Assembly: GCA_910589085.1 (NCBI GenBank)
Contig: CAJUSG010000041.1
Location: 1-22,121, forward strand
DNA: 22,121 nt
Direction of reading: 5' to 3'
DNA from: an uncultured Oscillospiraceae bacterium
GTDB lineage: Bacteria > Bacillota > Clostridia > Oscillospirales > Oscillospiraceae
The translations under genes were made by a program, and so were the position numbers. Position 1 is the first letter of the stretch. The number at the start of each line of letters is the position of its first letter. The notes below the pieces were generated by a model. That model had not been told where the DNA came from and searched no databases. It saw only the letters and a list, made by a program, of their open reading frames with translations. Shown here piece by piece: positions 1 through 6,951 of the stretch.

Positions 1-856
1 TGGGCAGGGGCTCTCCCAGGCTCATGAGCATGGCGGGCCAGATGATGGAGTGGAATCGGACAATCTCCTTGCCCACGAAGTGGACGTCGGCGGGCCAGAA
101 CTTGTCGTAGTCGTCATACTGGTCGTTATCATAGCCCAGGGCGGTGATATAGTTGGACAGGGCGTCCACCCACACATAAACCACATGGCCCGGGTCGAAG
201 TCCACCGGGATGCCCCAGGTGAAGGAGGTGCGTGAGACGCACAGGTCCTCCAGGCCGGGCTTGATGAAGTTGTTCACCATCTCGTTCACCCGGGAGCGGG
301 GCTCCAGAAAGTCGGTGTCCTCCAGCAGGTGCTGGATCTTGTCCGCGTACTTGGACAGCTTGAAGAAGTAGGCCTCCTCCTCCGCATCCTGGACCTCACG
401 GCCGCAGTCGGGGCACTTGCCGTCCACCAGCTGGCTGTCCGTCCAGAAGGACTCGCAGGGCTTGCAGTATTTGCCCACATACTTGCCCTTGTAGATGTCC
501 CCGTTGTCGTGCATCTTCTTGAAAATCTTCTGGATGGCGGACACATGGTAGCTGTCGGTGGTGCGGATAAAGCGGTCGTTGCTGATGTTCATCAGCTTCC
601 ACAGGTCCAGAATGCCCCGGTCCCCCCGGACGATGTTGTCCACAAACTCCTGGGGGGTGATTCCGGCCTCCCGGGCCTTGTCCTCGATCTTCTGGCCGTG
701 CTCGTCGGTGCCGGTGAGGAACATCACCTGGCAGCCGGTGAGCCGCTTGTACCGGGCCATGGCATCGGTGGCTACGGTGCAGTAGGTGTGGCCGATGTGC
801 AGCTTGTCGCTGGGGTAGTAGATGGGGGTGGTGATATAAAAACGTTTGTTTTCCAT
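1..856 (-). CDS. metG: Methionyl-tRNA synthetase, N-terminal part (runs off the window)
   Basis: Class I aminoacyl-tRNA synthetase that charges tRNA-Met with methionine in the cytoplasm. About 285 N-terminal residues are visible; the C-terminal part, including the KMSKS loop and anticodon-binding domain, lies beyond base 1. Seen: N-terminal FYITTPIYYPSDKLHIGHTY containing the HIGH ATP-binding motif (residues 20-23), the TGTDEHGQKI block, and one zinc knuckle, CKPC...CPDC, at about residues 130-150. The last visible stretch contains the WVDALSNYITALG and FVGKEIVRFHSI blocks of the Rossmann core. The ATG at 854-856 is preceded by AAAGGGAGA. A weak -10 (TAAAAT, 879-884 on the minus strand) has no good -35, so it may be read with the upstream minus-strand gene or from an unseen promoter. 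Identity is clear from motifs. Confidence 0.97.
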   Translation of the reverse strand, partial: MENKRFYITTPIYYPSDKLHIGHTYCTVATDAMARYKRLTGCQVMFLTGTDEHGQKIEDKAREAGITPQEFVDNIVRGDRGILDLWKLMNISNDRFIRTTDSYHVSAIQKIFKKMHDNGDIYKGKYVGKYCKPCESFWTDSQLVDGKCPDCGREVQDAEEEAYFFKLSKYADKIQHLLEDTDFLEPRSRVNEMVNNFIKPGLEDLCVSRTSFTWGIPVDFDPGHVVYVWVDALSNYITALGYDNDQYDDYDKFWPADVHFVGKEIVRFHSIIWPAMLMSLGEPLP

Positions 857-896
857 GGTAACGGTCTCCCTTTTCATCATTTTAGATTATCAAAAC

Positions 897-956
897 GGCG
901 GGCCGGGGTCATCCCGCCCTACGCGCGTCCTGTAGGGCGCGACGACCCGGCGCGCC
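897..956. repeat. REP/BIME-like palindromic intergenic element, copy A
   Basis: Two imperfectly complementary arms, 897-922 and 932-956, flank a 9-base spacer. The inner ends are CCCTAC and GTAGGG. The right arm begins GTAGGGCGCGACGAC and is nearly identical (two mismatches in 25) to the left arm of the element at 6822-6893. Read on the minus strand the hairpin is followed by GTTTTG, so it could also slow or end transcription leaving the membrane-protein gene. It lies in the gap between that gene and metG. I associate this kind of GTAGGG...CCCTAC repeat with Oscillospiraceae intergenic regions; its copy number here cannot be seen. Confidence 0.7.
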
Positions 957-964
957 GGCACTGG

Positions 965-1804
965 TCAGGCATCATCCATATTTTCCTCCTCCACAGGAGG
1001 CATTCGCTCCGGCCAAGGGCCACCCAACAGGGCGCGGGCCAGGCCCAAGGCGGACAGGGAGAAGGCCACCGTGGCGGCGGCGGTAAACAGGTCGGGCCCG
1101 TCCGCCAGCGAGGTCACCCCCAGCGCCACCCCCAGCAGGGCCAGGAAGGCGGTGCGCCGCGGGTGTGGCTTTCCAAAGAGGAACCCGGCGGCGCAGTAGT
1201 GGGCCAGGGTGAGCAGCAGGGCGGCAGACAGCCCAAATCCGTACTTCATCAGCACAGGCTCGGTCCCGTGCTTCAGGTGGGCGGAAAAGACCCACAGCAA
1301 CCCGGCAAAGGCCGGAAAGGAGGCCAGGTAGCAGCCGGCGCTGTTCAGCTCTCCCCGGTAGGCCATCCGCCCCATGGACAGAACGCCGAAGCCGGCCAGG
1401 ACAAACAGCCCGCCGGCCAGCAGCTGGGAGGCGGGGATCGAGAGCTGATACAGCTCCGGATTGCCCTTCCACAGCCGAAGCCCCCGAAAGCCGTCCTGCA
1501 TACCAAGGCCCCCGGCAGCCAGGAGCAGCACCCAGGCGGCCGCAAAAACGGTCATCTGCCCCACATCCGGGGAACCGAAGGCGGGAAGAAAATCCTCCAG
1601 CCCCTCCCGCTTTTCCCGAAGGAGGAGCAGCAAAGCCAGGGCAAGCAGGGCAAAAAGTCCAGCCAGCGCATAGGTGGAGGGGGCTCCGCGGAGGAACAGG
1701 CCGGTCTCCGGCAGATAGGCTGAGTCCAGCTGCCACCACCGGAGAAGAAAGCCCGCCGCGCCTCCGGCCAAGGCCAGAATGGGCAGTGTGATGTCTTTTC
1801 TCAT
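965..1804 (-). CDS. Hypothetical polytopic membrane protein
   Basis: I do not recognise this family. The 279-residue product is strongly hydrophobic, with about eight probable membrane segments. Examples are TLPILALAGGAAGFLLRWW near the N-terminus, a Leu-rich run ending LLLLLREKREG, MTVFAAAWVLLLAAGGLG, LLAGGLFVLAGFGVLSMG and GFGLSAALLLTLAHYCAAGF. The C-terminal tail is short and acidic (PPVEEENMDDA). There are no obvious catalytic motifs, signal-peptidase site or ATP-binding sequence. ATG 1804 is chosen over the in-frame ATG at 1822 because AGAGGA sits about 9 bases before it and overlaps the upstream ATG. A near-consensus promoter lies 49 bases upstream, so it is probably transcribed separately from the MATE gene behind it. 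Possible roles, such as an integral membrane sensor or accessory protein, are guesses. Confidence 0.8.
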   Translation of the reverse strand: MRKDITLPILALAGGAAGFLLRWWQLDSAYLPETGLFLRGAPSTYALAGLFALLALALLLLLREKREGLEDFLPAFGSPDVGQMTVFAAAWVLLLAAGGLGMQDGFRGLRLWKGNPELYQLSIPASQLLAGGLFVLAGFGVLSMGRMAYRGELNSAGCYLASFPAFAGLLWVFSAHLKHGTEPVLMKYGFGLSAALLLTLAHYCAAGFLFGKPHPRRTAFLALLGVALGVTSLADGPDLFTAAATVAFSLSALGLARALLGGPWPERMPPVEEENMDDA

Positions 1805-1852
1805 TGCGTTAAATCCTCTCAACAGGAAAGCACATTCCTTGTAATAAAAGCT

Positions 1853-1881
1853 ATCATATACCAGATCAGCAGGAAAATCAA
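1853..1881 (-). promoter_or_regulatory. Sigma-A-type promoter for the membrane-protein gene
   Basis: On the minus strand, -35 TTGATT (1876-1881) and -10 TATGAT (1853-1858) are separated by exactly 17 bases. The -10 is about 48 bases before the ATG at 1804. The segment is AT-rich compared with flanking genes. Confidence 0.7.
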
Positions 1882-1915
1882 TCCTTTTTGCGGAGCGGCC
1901 CCGCTGTCCATGCGC

Positions 1916-3310
1916 TCACACCTTCTCCGGCATGGAGGAGGGGTCCTCCACCACCCGGCTCCCGGCCAGATCCACCCGGCTGTAGTAAATCAGGGTGAGT
2001 ATGCTGCACACCAGCCAGCCCAGGGGATACCCGGCGGCCACCGGAAGGGGGACGTTGACAATATAATTGGTGAGAATATAGAGATATATCTGCCGGAACA
2101 GCACAAAGGAGAACAGCATGATATAGGTAGGCGCCTGACTGATTCCCGCCCCCCGGAGGGAGCCGGCATAGATCTGATTGATGCACACCAGGACATAGCA
2201 GGGGCACAGCAGCCGCAGGAACATGACGCCGTAGGCCACCACCTCCGGCTTATCGTTGAAGAAGGCCACCAGGAAGGGGGCTGTGGGAACTACAATCAGA
2301 CTCAGGCTCATGGTGATGCCCCAGGACAGGAACAGGGCGCAGCGTGTTCCCCGTTTGGCCCGGTCCACCTGGCCGGTCCCAAGGTTCTGGCCCACGAAGG
2401 TGGTGGCGGCCAGGGCCAGAGACTGCACCGGCAGGAGCAAAAACTGGTCGATCTTGGTGCAGGAGGTCCAGCCGGACATGCAGTCCAGGCCAAAGACATT
2501 GATATAGGACTGCACAAACACATTGGAGAAGGAGGTGATGGCCATCTGAAGGGCGGAGGGAATCCCGATCCGGACAATCTGCCTTAAAATATGGAGGGAG
2601 ACCTTCAGATCCCGCAGCCTCAGCTGAATACAGGCCTCACTGCGGGCCAGCACGATCAAAATCAGAACCGCCGAGATGCCCTGGGACAGGATGGTGGCGT
2701 AGGCCACCCCCTCCACCCCCATACCCAGCCCGATGACAAAGAACAGGTCCAGGGCGATATTCAGCAGAGCGGACACCACCAGAAAGTAAAAGGGCCGGTT
2801 GGAGTCCCCCACCGCCCGCAGGATGCCCGAGCCCATGTTATACAGCATCAGGCCCAGCACGCCGGCGAAGTAGATGGTCAGGTAGGTGGTGGCCTCGGGC
2901 ACAGCCTGCAGGTCGGTCTTCATCAGCCGGAGCATTAGGGGAATAATCAGGATGCCCACAACGGTCAAAACAATTCCCAGGATGACGGTCATCACCAGAG
3001 AGGTGTGGACGGTCTGACGCACCTGCTCCTCCTTTTTGGCGCCGTAGTACTGGGAGATGACCACGCCCGCGCCGCTGGCCAGCCCCAGAAAGAAGCCGAT
3101 CAGCATGTTGATAATGGGGGTAACGGTGCCCACAGCGGAGTAGGCCTCGTTGCTCACATACCGGCCCACCACCCACAGGTCCACCGTGTTGTAGAGCTGC
3201 TGAAAGAGGTTCCCCAGCAGCAGTGGAATGGCAAAGCGGACCAGATGGCCCACCACGCTGCCCTGGGTCATATCCACTGAATGTCCGGCTCTCTTCACCT
3301 GTACGGACAA
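1916..3310 (-). CDS. MATE-family multidrug/metabolite efflux transporter
   Basis: Multi-antimicrobial extrusion transporter of the inner membrane, which exports cationic or aromatic compounds using a Na+ or H+ gradient. The 464 residues match the usual 440-470. Seen: MTQGSVVGHLVRFAIPLLLG near the N-terminus, followed by NLFQQLYNTVDLWVVGRYV, the family hallmark; then about twelve membrane segments in two pseudo-symmetric halves, the second starting near IGIPSALQMAITSFSN. The start is TTG at 3308-3310: a perfect AAGGAGGT lies 8 bases upstream, while the first in-frame ATG (codon 14) has no such signal. It begins 67 bases after the cinA stop on the same strand with no convincing promoter between, so cotranscription with cinA is likely. 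Substrate cannot be told from sequence. Confidence 0.93.
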   Translation of the reverse strand: MSVQVKRAGHSVDMTQGSVVGHLVRFAIPLLLGNLFQQLYNTVDLWVVGRYVSNEAYSAVGTVTPIINMLIGFFLGLASGAGVVISQYYGAKKEEQVRQTVHTSLVMTVILGIVLTVVGILIIPLMLRLMKTDLQAVPEATTYLTIYFAGVLGLMLYNMGSGILRAVGDSNRPFYFLVVSALLNIALDLFFVIGLGMGVEGVAYATILSQGISAVLILIVLARSEACIQLRLRDLKVSLHILRQIVRIGIPSALQMAITSFSNVFVQSYINVFGLDCMSGWTSCTKIDQFLLLPVQSLALAATTFVGQNLGTGQVDRAKRGTRCALFLSWGITMSLSLIVVPTAPFLVAFFNDKPEVVAYGVMFLRLLCPCYVLVCINQIYAGSLRGAGISQAPTYIMLFSFVLFRQIYLYILTNYIVNVPLPVAAGYPLGWLVCSILTLIYYSRVDLAGSRVVEDPSSMPEKV

Positions 3311-3377
3311 AATTTTCTACCTCCTTGGTTCAATCGAAAATGCACAAAAGGGACTTTTCCGACCGGGGGCGGCGCTG

Positions 3378-4637
3378 TCAATCCCCGTAATCCAGCCCGG
3401 ACAGATACCGCCGCGCCAGATCAAAGGCGTGGCTGGCCGTCTGTGTGCGCAGCCGCTCCCGCATGGGGCGGACGCCCAGATGAAGCCCACGGACATGGGT
3501 GCCCTCCGGTGTGGCGATGGCCACAAACATGGTGCCCACCTCGTTATCCCAGTCGTCCCGGTCAGGACCGGCCACCCCCGTGGAGGACAGGGCGATATCG
3601 CAGCCCAGCACCCGGCGTGCCCCCTCGGCCATCGCTCTCGCCGTCTCCGCGGATACCGCGCCGAATTGGGGCAGCAGATGCTCCGGCACCCGCAGGACAT
3701 TCTCCTTGATCTCGTTGGTGTAGGACACGATTCCCCCCTTAAAGGCGGCGGAGGCCCCGGGGATATCGGTGAGCCGCTTGGCGATCAGGCCGCCGGTACA
3801 GCTCTCGGCACAGCCCAGGGTGAGGCCCTTGTCCTTCAGGCTTTGAATGACCACGTACTCCAGGGAGGGCACATCCACGCCGTAAACCTTATCTCCAAAA
3901 AGCCCCTTCACCTGGGCCACCGTGGGCCGGAGCAGCACCTGGGCCTCCTCGTCGGTGTCCGCTTTGGCGGTAACCCGCAGCTCACACTCCCCCTCCTTGG
4001 CGTAGGGGGCCAGGGTGGGGTTGGACATGGCATTCATCTGATCTCTCAGCTGGGCCTCCATAGAGGACTCGCCGATGCCGAACAGTTTAATGGTATGGGA
4101 GGCGATCACCCCTTCAGACAGGGAGAGCAGATAGGGCTTAGCCCGGTATTGGAACATGGGCCGGCACTCGCTGGGGGGGCCGGGAAGCATGATGACGTGG
4201 ACCCCCTCCGCCTCAAAGGCGCAGCCGGGGGCGGTGCCCCAGTCGTTTTCCAGAATGGTGCAGCCCTCGGGCAGCATGGCCTGCTGAAGGTTGTTGTCAG
4301 TCATAGGCCGGCCGGTGCGCTGGAAATAGGAGCGGATCCGCTCCGCCGAACCCTCGTCAAAGACCAGCTTCTTGCCAAAGGCCTCAGCCAGTACATTTTT
4401 CGTGAGGTCGTCGCAGGTGGGGCCCAGGCCGCCGGTGGTGATGATGATATCCGCCCGCCTCTTGGCCAGGGCCACCGCCTCCTCCGCCCGCTGGAGATTG
4501 TCCCCCACCACGGTGTGCCAGTAGACGTTCAGCCCCAGCTCACTCAGCCCCTGGGAGAGCATCTGGGCGTCGGTGTTGGCGATGTTGCCCAGGAGCAGCT
4601 CGGTGCCTACCGACAAGATTTCAACTGTATGAGACAT
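3378..4637 (-). CDS. cinA: CinA-family protein (nicotinamide-nucleotide amidase / competence-damage inducible)
   Basis: Two-domain CinA of 419 residues, close to the family norm. The N-terminal MoaB/MogA-like (COG1058) domain shows SVGTELLLGNIANTDAQ (residues 9-25) and TTGGLGPTCDDLTK (67-80); in characterised members it is an ADP-ribose pyrophosphatase. The C-terminal CinA/PncC domain shows GCAESCTGGL with probable catalytic Ser279, then GGIVSYTNEIK and STGVAGPD. It deamidates NMN in pyridine-nucleotide recycling, and in some Firmicutes cinA is coinduced with competence and recA. ATG 4637 is used, not the in-frame ATG 4652, because GGAGGT sits 7 bases ahead of it and overlaps the upstream one. 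It is divergent from trmL, has an extended -10 promoter, and probably leads a cinA-MATE transcript. recA is not next to it here. Confidence 0.95.
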   Translation of the reverse strand: MSHTVEILSVGTELLLGNIANTDAQMLSQGLSELGLNVYWHTVVGDNLQRAEEAVALAKRRADIIITTGGLGPTCDDLTKNVLAEAFGKKLVFDEGSAERIRSYFQRTGRPMTDNNLQQAMLPEGCTILENDWGTAPGCAFEAEGVHVIMLPGPPSECRPMFQYRAKPYLLSLSEGVIASHTIKLFGIGESSMEAQLRDQMNAMSNPTLAPYAKEGECELRVTAKADTDEEAQVLLRPTVAQVKGLFGDKVYGVDVPSLEYVVIQSLKDKGLTLGCAESCTGGLIAKRLTDIPGASAAFKGGIVSYTNEIKENVLRVPEHLLPQFGAVSAETARAMAEGARRVLGCDIALSSTGVAGPDRDDWDNEVGTMFVAIATPEGTHVRGLHLGVRPMRERLRTQTASHAFDLARRYLSGLDYGD

Positions 4638-4678
4638 AAGAAGGACCTCCAAGTCTATGTAATGGTTTTGATAAGAGC

Positions 4679-4687
4679 ATTATAGCA
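4679..4687 (-). promoter_or_regulatory. Extended -10 promoter for cinA
   Basis: On the minus strand the sequence reads TGC followed by a perfect TATAAT (4679-4684), an extended -10 element. The -35 position (about TACCCA) does not match consensus, as is common for extended -10 promoters. It lies about 41 bases before the cinA ATG. Confidence 0.65.
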
Positions 4688-4690
4688 CGG

Positions 4691-4716
4691 GGAAACGGGA
4701 TTGGGTAGCCGTTTCC
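4691..4716. repeat. Inverted repeat overlying the cinA -35 region (operator candidate)
   Basis: GGAAACGG (4691-4698) and CCGTTTCC (4709-4716) form a perfect 8-bp inverted repeat with a 10-base centre. It lies directly upstream of the cinA extended -10 and covers where the -35 would be. It has no T-run, so a repressor or activator site is more likely than a terminator. It does not match the Firmicute LexA box. No regulator can be named. Confidence 0.4.
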
Positions 4717-4944
4717 AGAAAGGAGAAGGAATTTTGTATAAATTTTCTTCTCTGGCACCAAAAAAAGGGAATACTTCAGGAAGGCCGCAGTTTTCCCGCC
4801 AGTTTTTCCCCGCCGGCTTCGGCACTTTGCCGAAAAATGCGGAAGAAAAAGTTGGCAAATCTCAAAATCATCTAAAGAACAGGTCATTCAACTGCTATTT
4901 CAATACTTTTGTGAAGTTTTTGCAATTTTTCGACCATTTTATAG

Positions 4945-4973
4945 TTGAAATTTTTCCCGGTTTGGACTACAAT
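4945..4973 (+). promoter_or_regulatory. Sigma-A promoter for trmL and probably the glycolytic genes
   Basis: -35 TTGAAA (4945-4950), a 17-base spacer, and -10 TACAAT (4968-4973). The start of transcription would be near 4980, about 20 bases before the GTG start of trmL. No equally good promoter was found in the pgk, tpiA, gpmI or eno gaps, so this is the best candidate for the whole run down to the terminator at 10877. Confidence 0.75.
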
Positions 4974-5002
4974 AGGACCCGCAAGAGCAAGGAGGGGCCC
5001 AA

Positions 5003-5491
5003 GTGCTGAACATCGTACTGGTCGAGCCGGAGATTCCTCAGAACACCGGCAATATTGCCCGCACCTGCGCCGCCACCCGCAGCCGTCTCCACCTGGTGAG
5101 GCCCCTGGGCTTCGACATCAGCGAGCGGGCTGTGCGCCGGGCGGGGCTGGACTACTGGCACATGGTGGACCTGCGGGTCTACGACAGCCTGGACCATTTC
5201 TTTGCGGTCAACCCCAGGCCCGACCTGTGGCTGGCCACCACCAAGGCCCCCCGGGACTACACCCAGGCGACATTTCGGGAGGGCTGCTGGCTCATGTTCG
5301 GCAAGGAGACCGCCGGACTGCCCGAGGACCTGAGGACGCGCTGGCAGGACCGGTGCGTCCGCATCCCCATGCGGCCCGACGCCCGGAGCCTGAACCTGGC
5401 CAACTCGGTGGCCGTCCTCACCTACGAGGCGCTAAGACAGCTTGATTTTCCCGGTCTGTCCGGAGCGGGAGAGATGGCGAAGCAATCGTGA
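5003..5491 (+). CDS. trmL: tRNA (cytidine/uridine(34)-2'-O)-methyltransferase
   Basis: SPOUT-family enzyme that uses S-adenosylmethionine to methylate the wobble-base ribose of leucine tRNAs. The 162-residue length matches the single-domain TrmL/YibK type. Seen: EPEIPQNTGNIARTC (residues 8-22), LMFGKETAGLP, and the C-terminal knot-forming stretch RIPMRPDARSLNLANSVAV, which binds the cofactor. The start is GTG 5003; AAGGAGG ends about 7 bases before it and no in-frame ATG upstream fits. It is the first gene behind the 4945-4973 promoter and is followed 43 bases later by pgk. A translation-fidelity gene heading a glycolytic cluster is probably a genomic arrangement rather than a functional link. 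Confidence 0.95.
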   Translation: MLNIVLVEPEIPQNTGNIARTCAATRSRLHLVRPLGFDISERAVRRAGLDYWHMVDLRVYDSLDHFFAVNPRPDLWLATTKAPRDYTQATFREGCWLMFGKETAGLPEDLRTRWQDRCVRIPMRPDARSLNLANSVAVLTYEALRQLDFPGLSGAGEMAKQS

Positions 5492-5534
5492 CCCCCTATT
5501 TTGTCACCTTTACCAAAAGAAAGGAGTCAAGAAA

Positions 5535-6806
5535 ATGAACTATAACAAGAAGACCGTTAAGGATGTGGACGTCCAGGGCAAGAAGGTGCTGCTGCGCTGC
5601 GACTTCAACGTCCCCATGGCCAAGGACGGCAGCGGCGTGATTACCGACGACAAGCGCATCCGGGCCGCTCTGCCCACCATCCAGTACCTGCTGGACCAGG
5701 GCGCGGCGGTGATCGCCTGCTCCCACATGGGCAAGCCGGTGGCCACCTTCGAGTCCTACAAGAAAAAGCAGCTGGAGAAGGGCAAGGACGAGGCCTCCAT
5801 CACCGAGGAGAAGTGGAAGAAGTCCCTGGCCGAGCTGCGCATGGAGCCGGTGGCCGCCCGTCTGGGCGAGCTGCTGGGCAAGAGCGTGATTCTGGCGGAC
5901 GACGTGGTGGGACCCGACGCCCAGGCCAAGGCCGCCGCCCTGAAGCCCGGCGAGGTTCTCCTGCTCCAGAATACCCGCTTTGAGAAGGGCGAGACCAAGA
6001 ACGACCCTGCCCTGGCCAAGGCCATGGCCTCCATGGCTGAGGTATACGTGTCTGACGCCTTTGGCGCCGTCCACCGTGCCCACGCCTCCACCGCCGGCGT
6101 GGCCGACTACCTGCCCGCCGTCTCCGGCTTCCTGATTCAGAAGGAGCTGGACTTCATCGGCGGCGCCCTGGCCAACCCCAAGCGGCCCCTGGTGGCCATC
6201 CTGGGCGGATCCAAGGTGTCCTCCAAGATCGGCGTCATCAACAACCTGCTGGAGATCGCCGACACCATCATCATCGGCGGCGGCATGGCCTACACCTTCT
6301 CCGCCGCCCAGGGCGGCAAGGTGGGCAACTCCCTGCTGGAGGAGGACTGGAAGGACTACTCCCTGGAGATGATCCAGAAGGCCAAGGACAAGGGCGTGAA
6401 GCTGCTTCTGCCGGTGGACACCGTCATCGCCGACGCATTCGCCCCCGACGCCAACAGCCAGGTGGTCAAGGCCGGCGAGATTCCTGACGGCTGGGAGGGC
6501 CTGGACATCGGCCCCGAGACGGTGAAGCTCTACTGCGACGCCGTGGCCGACGCGGGCACCGTCATCTGGAACGGCCCTATGGGCGTGTTTGAGTTTGAGA
6601 AGTTCGCCGCCGGCACCAAGGCGGTGGCCGAGGCTCTCAGCAAGACCAGCGCCATCACCATCATCGGCGGCGGCGACTCTGCGGCTGCCGTGCAGCAGCT
6701 GGGCTACGCTGACAAGATGACCCACATCTCCACCGGCGGCGGCGCCTCCCTGGAGTTTATGGAGGGCAAGGAGCTGCCCGGCGTGGCCTGCCTGCTGGAC
6801 AAGTAA
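5535..6806 (+). CDS. pgk: Phosphoglycerate kinase
   Basis: Converts 1,3-bisphosphoglycerate and ADP to 3-phosphoglycerate and ATP, the first ATP-yielding step of glycolysis, in the cytoplasm. Seen: RCDFNVPM (residues 21-28), DAFGAVHRAHAST, LGGSKVSSKIGV, WNGPMGVFEFEKFA, the GGGDSAAAV nucleotide loop and STGGGASLEFMEGKELPG at the C-terminus. The 423 residues exceed the usual ~395 because about 25 Lys/Glu-rich residues are inserted after the substrate loop (about 69-104). That loop reads SHMGKP where most PGKs have SHLGRP, so Lys67 replaces the 3-phosphoglycerate-binding Arg. ATG 5535 is chosen over an upstream in-frame ATG (5442), which lies inside trmL; AAAGGAGT precedes 5535 by about 8 bases. 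Codon use is strongly biased (AAG, GGC, CTG), as in highly expressed genes. Confidence 0.97.
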   Translation: MNYNKKTVKDVDVQGKKVLLRCDFNVPMAKDGSGVITDDKRIRAALPTIQYLLDQGAAVIACSHMGKPVATFESYKKKQLEKGKDEASITEEKWKKSLAELRMEPVAARLGELLGKSVILADDVVGPDAQAKAAALKPGEVLLLQNTRFEKGETKNDPALAKAMASMAEVYVSDAFGAVHRAHASTAGVADYLPAVSGFLIQKELDFIGGALANPKRPLVAILGGSKVSSKIGVINNLLEIADTIIIGGGMAYTFSAAQGGKVGNSLLEEDWKDYSLEMIQKAKDKGVKLLLPVDTVIADAFAPDANSQVVKAGEIPDGWEGLDIGPETVKLYCDAVADAGTVIWNGPMGVFEFEKFAAGTKAVAEALSKTSAITIIGGGDSAAAVQQLGYADKMTHISTGGGASLEFMEGKELPGVACLLDK

Positions 6807-6821
6807 ATTTGTATTTCCGTG

Positions 6822-6893
6822 CGTAGGGCGCGACGACTCGGCGCGCTGTTTGCGATCTGGTAAGGCGGGCCGCCGGGGGCGTCGGCCCCTACG
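6822..6893. repeat. REP/BIME-like palindromic intergenic element, copy B
   Basis: The left arm 6822-6846 starts CGTAGGGCGCGACGAC and matches the right arm of copy A (932-956) at 23 of 25 bases. The right arm 6864-6893, ending CCCCTACG, is an imperfect reverse complement of the left arm. Here the GTAGGG ends face outward, whereas in copy A they face the loop, so the two elements are the same module paired in opposite arrangements, as in bacterial REP doublets. It sits between pgk and tpiA within a probable operon, so its RNA hairpin could affect processing or relative expression. Confidence 0.7.
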
Positions 6894-6951
6894 CCCGGAT
6901 GCCTCTGGACCGTGGAGGTCCGCAAACAATATACGATAGGAGAGATTTATT

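Larger units (their letters stand above)
4638..5002. other. AT-rich divergent intergenic region between cinA and trmL
   Basis: This 365-base gap has clearly lower GC than both flanks. It holds the cinA promoter (4679-4687), an 8-bp inverted repeat (4691-4716) and the trmL promoter (4945-4973). The middle (about 4717-4940) has A/T tracts and a small TTCGGC...GCCGAA hairpin (near 4817-4833) without a following T-run. Short open frames cross it on both strands, but none has a ribosome binding site or a protein-like composition. I see no tRNA or recognised riboswitch. Confidence 0.6.

Noticed and set aside
329..1723. 464-codon plus-strand frame spanning metG and the membrane-protein gene
   Set aside because: It runs antisense across two genes and a palindromic repeat and has no domain resemblance.
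1885..1915. Hairpin downstream of the MATE gene as a minus-strand terminator
   Set aside because: The stem is short and it is followed by A rather than T residues on the minus strand.
3353..3381. TTGACA-like -35 on the minus strand before the MATE gene
   Set aside because: It overlaps the cinA stop and has no acceptable -10 at 16-18 bases, so it is not called a promoter.
3228..4685. 485-codon plus-strand frame opposite cinA
   Set aside because: It covers the real cinA gene in antisense, has no start signal, and its composition is G/H/P/Q-rich.
4701..5009. 102-codon plus-strand frame in the cinA-trmL gap
   Set aside because: It has no ribosome binding site and crosses the trmL promoter and start; its composition reflects AT-rich non-coding DNA.
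5496..6929. Long open frame on the minus strand opposite pgk (477 codons)
   Set aside because: It is the antisense shadow of a strongly codon-biased GC-rich gene, with a low-complexity G/H/L/V-rich product and no ribosome binding site.
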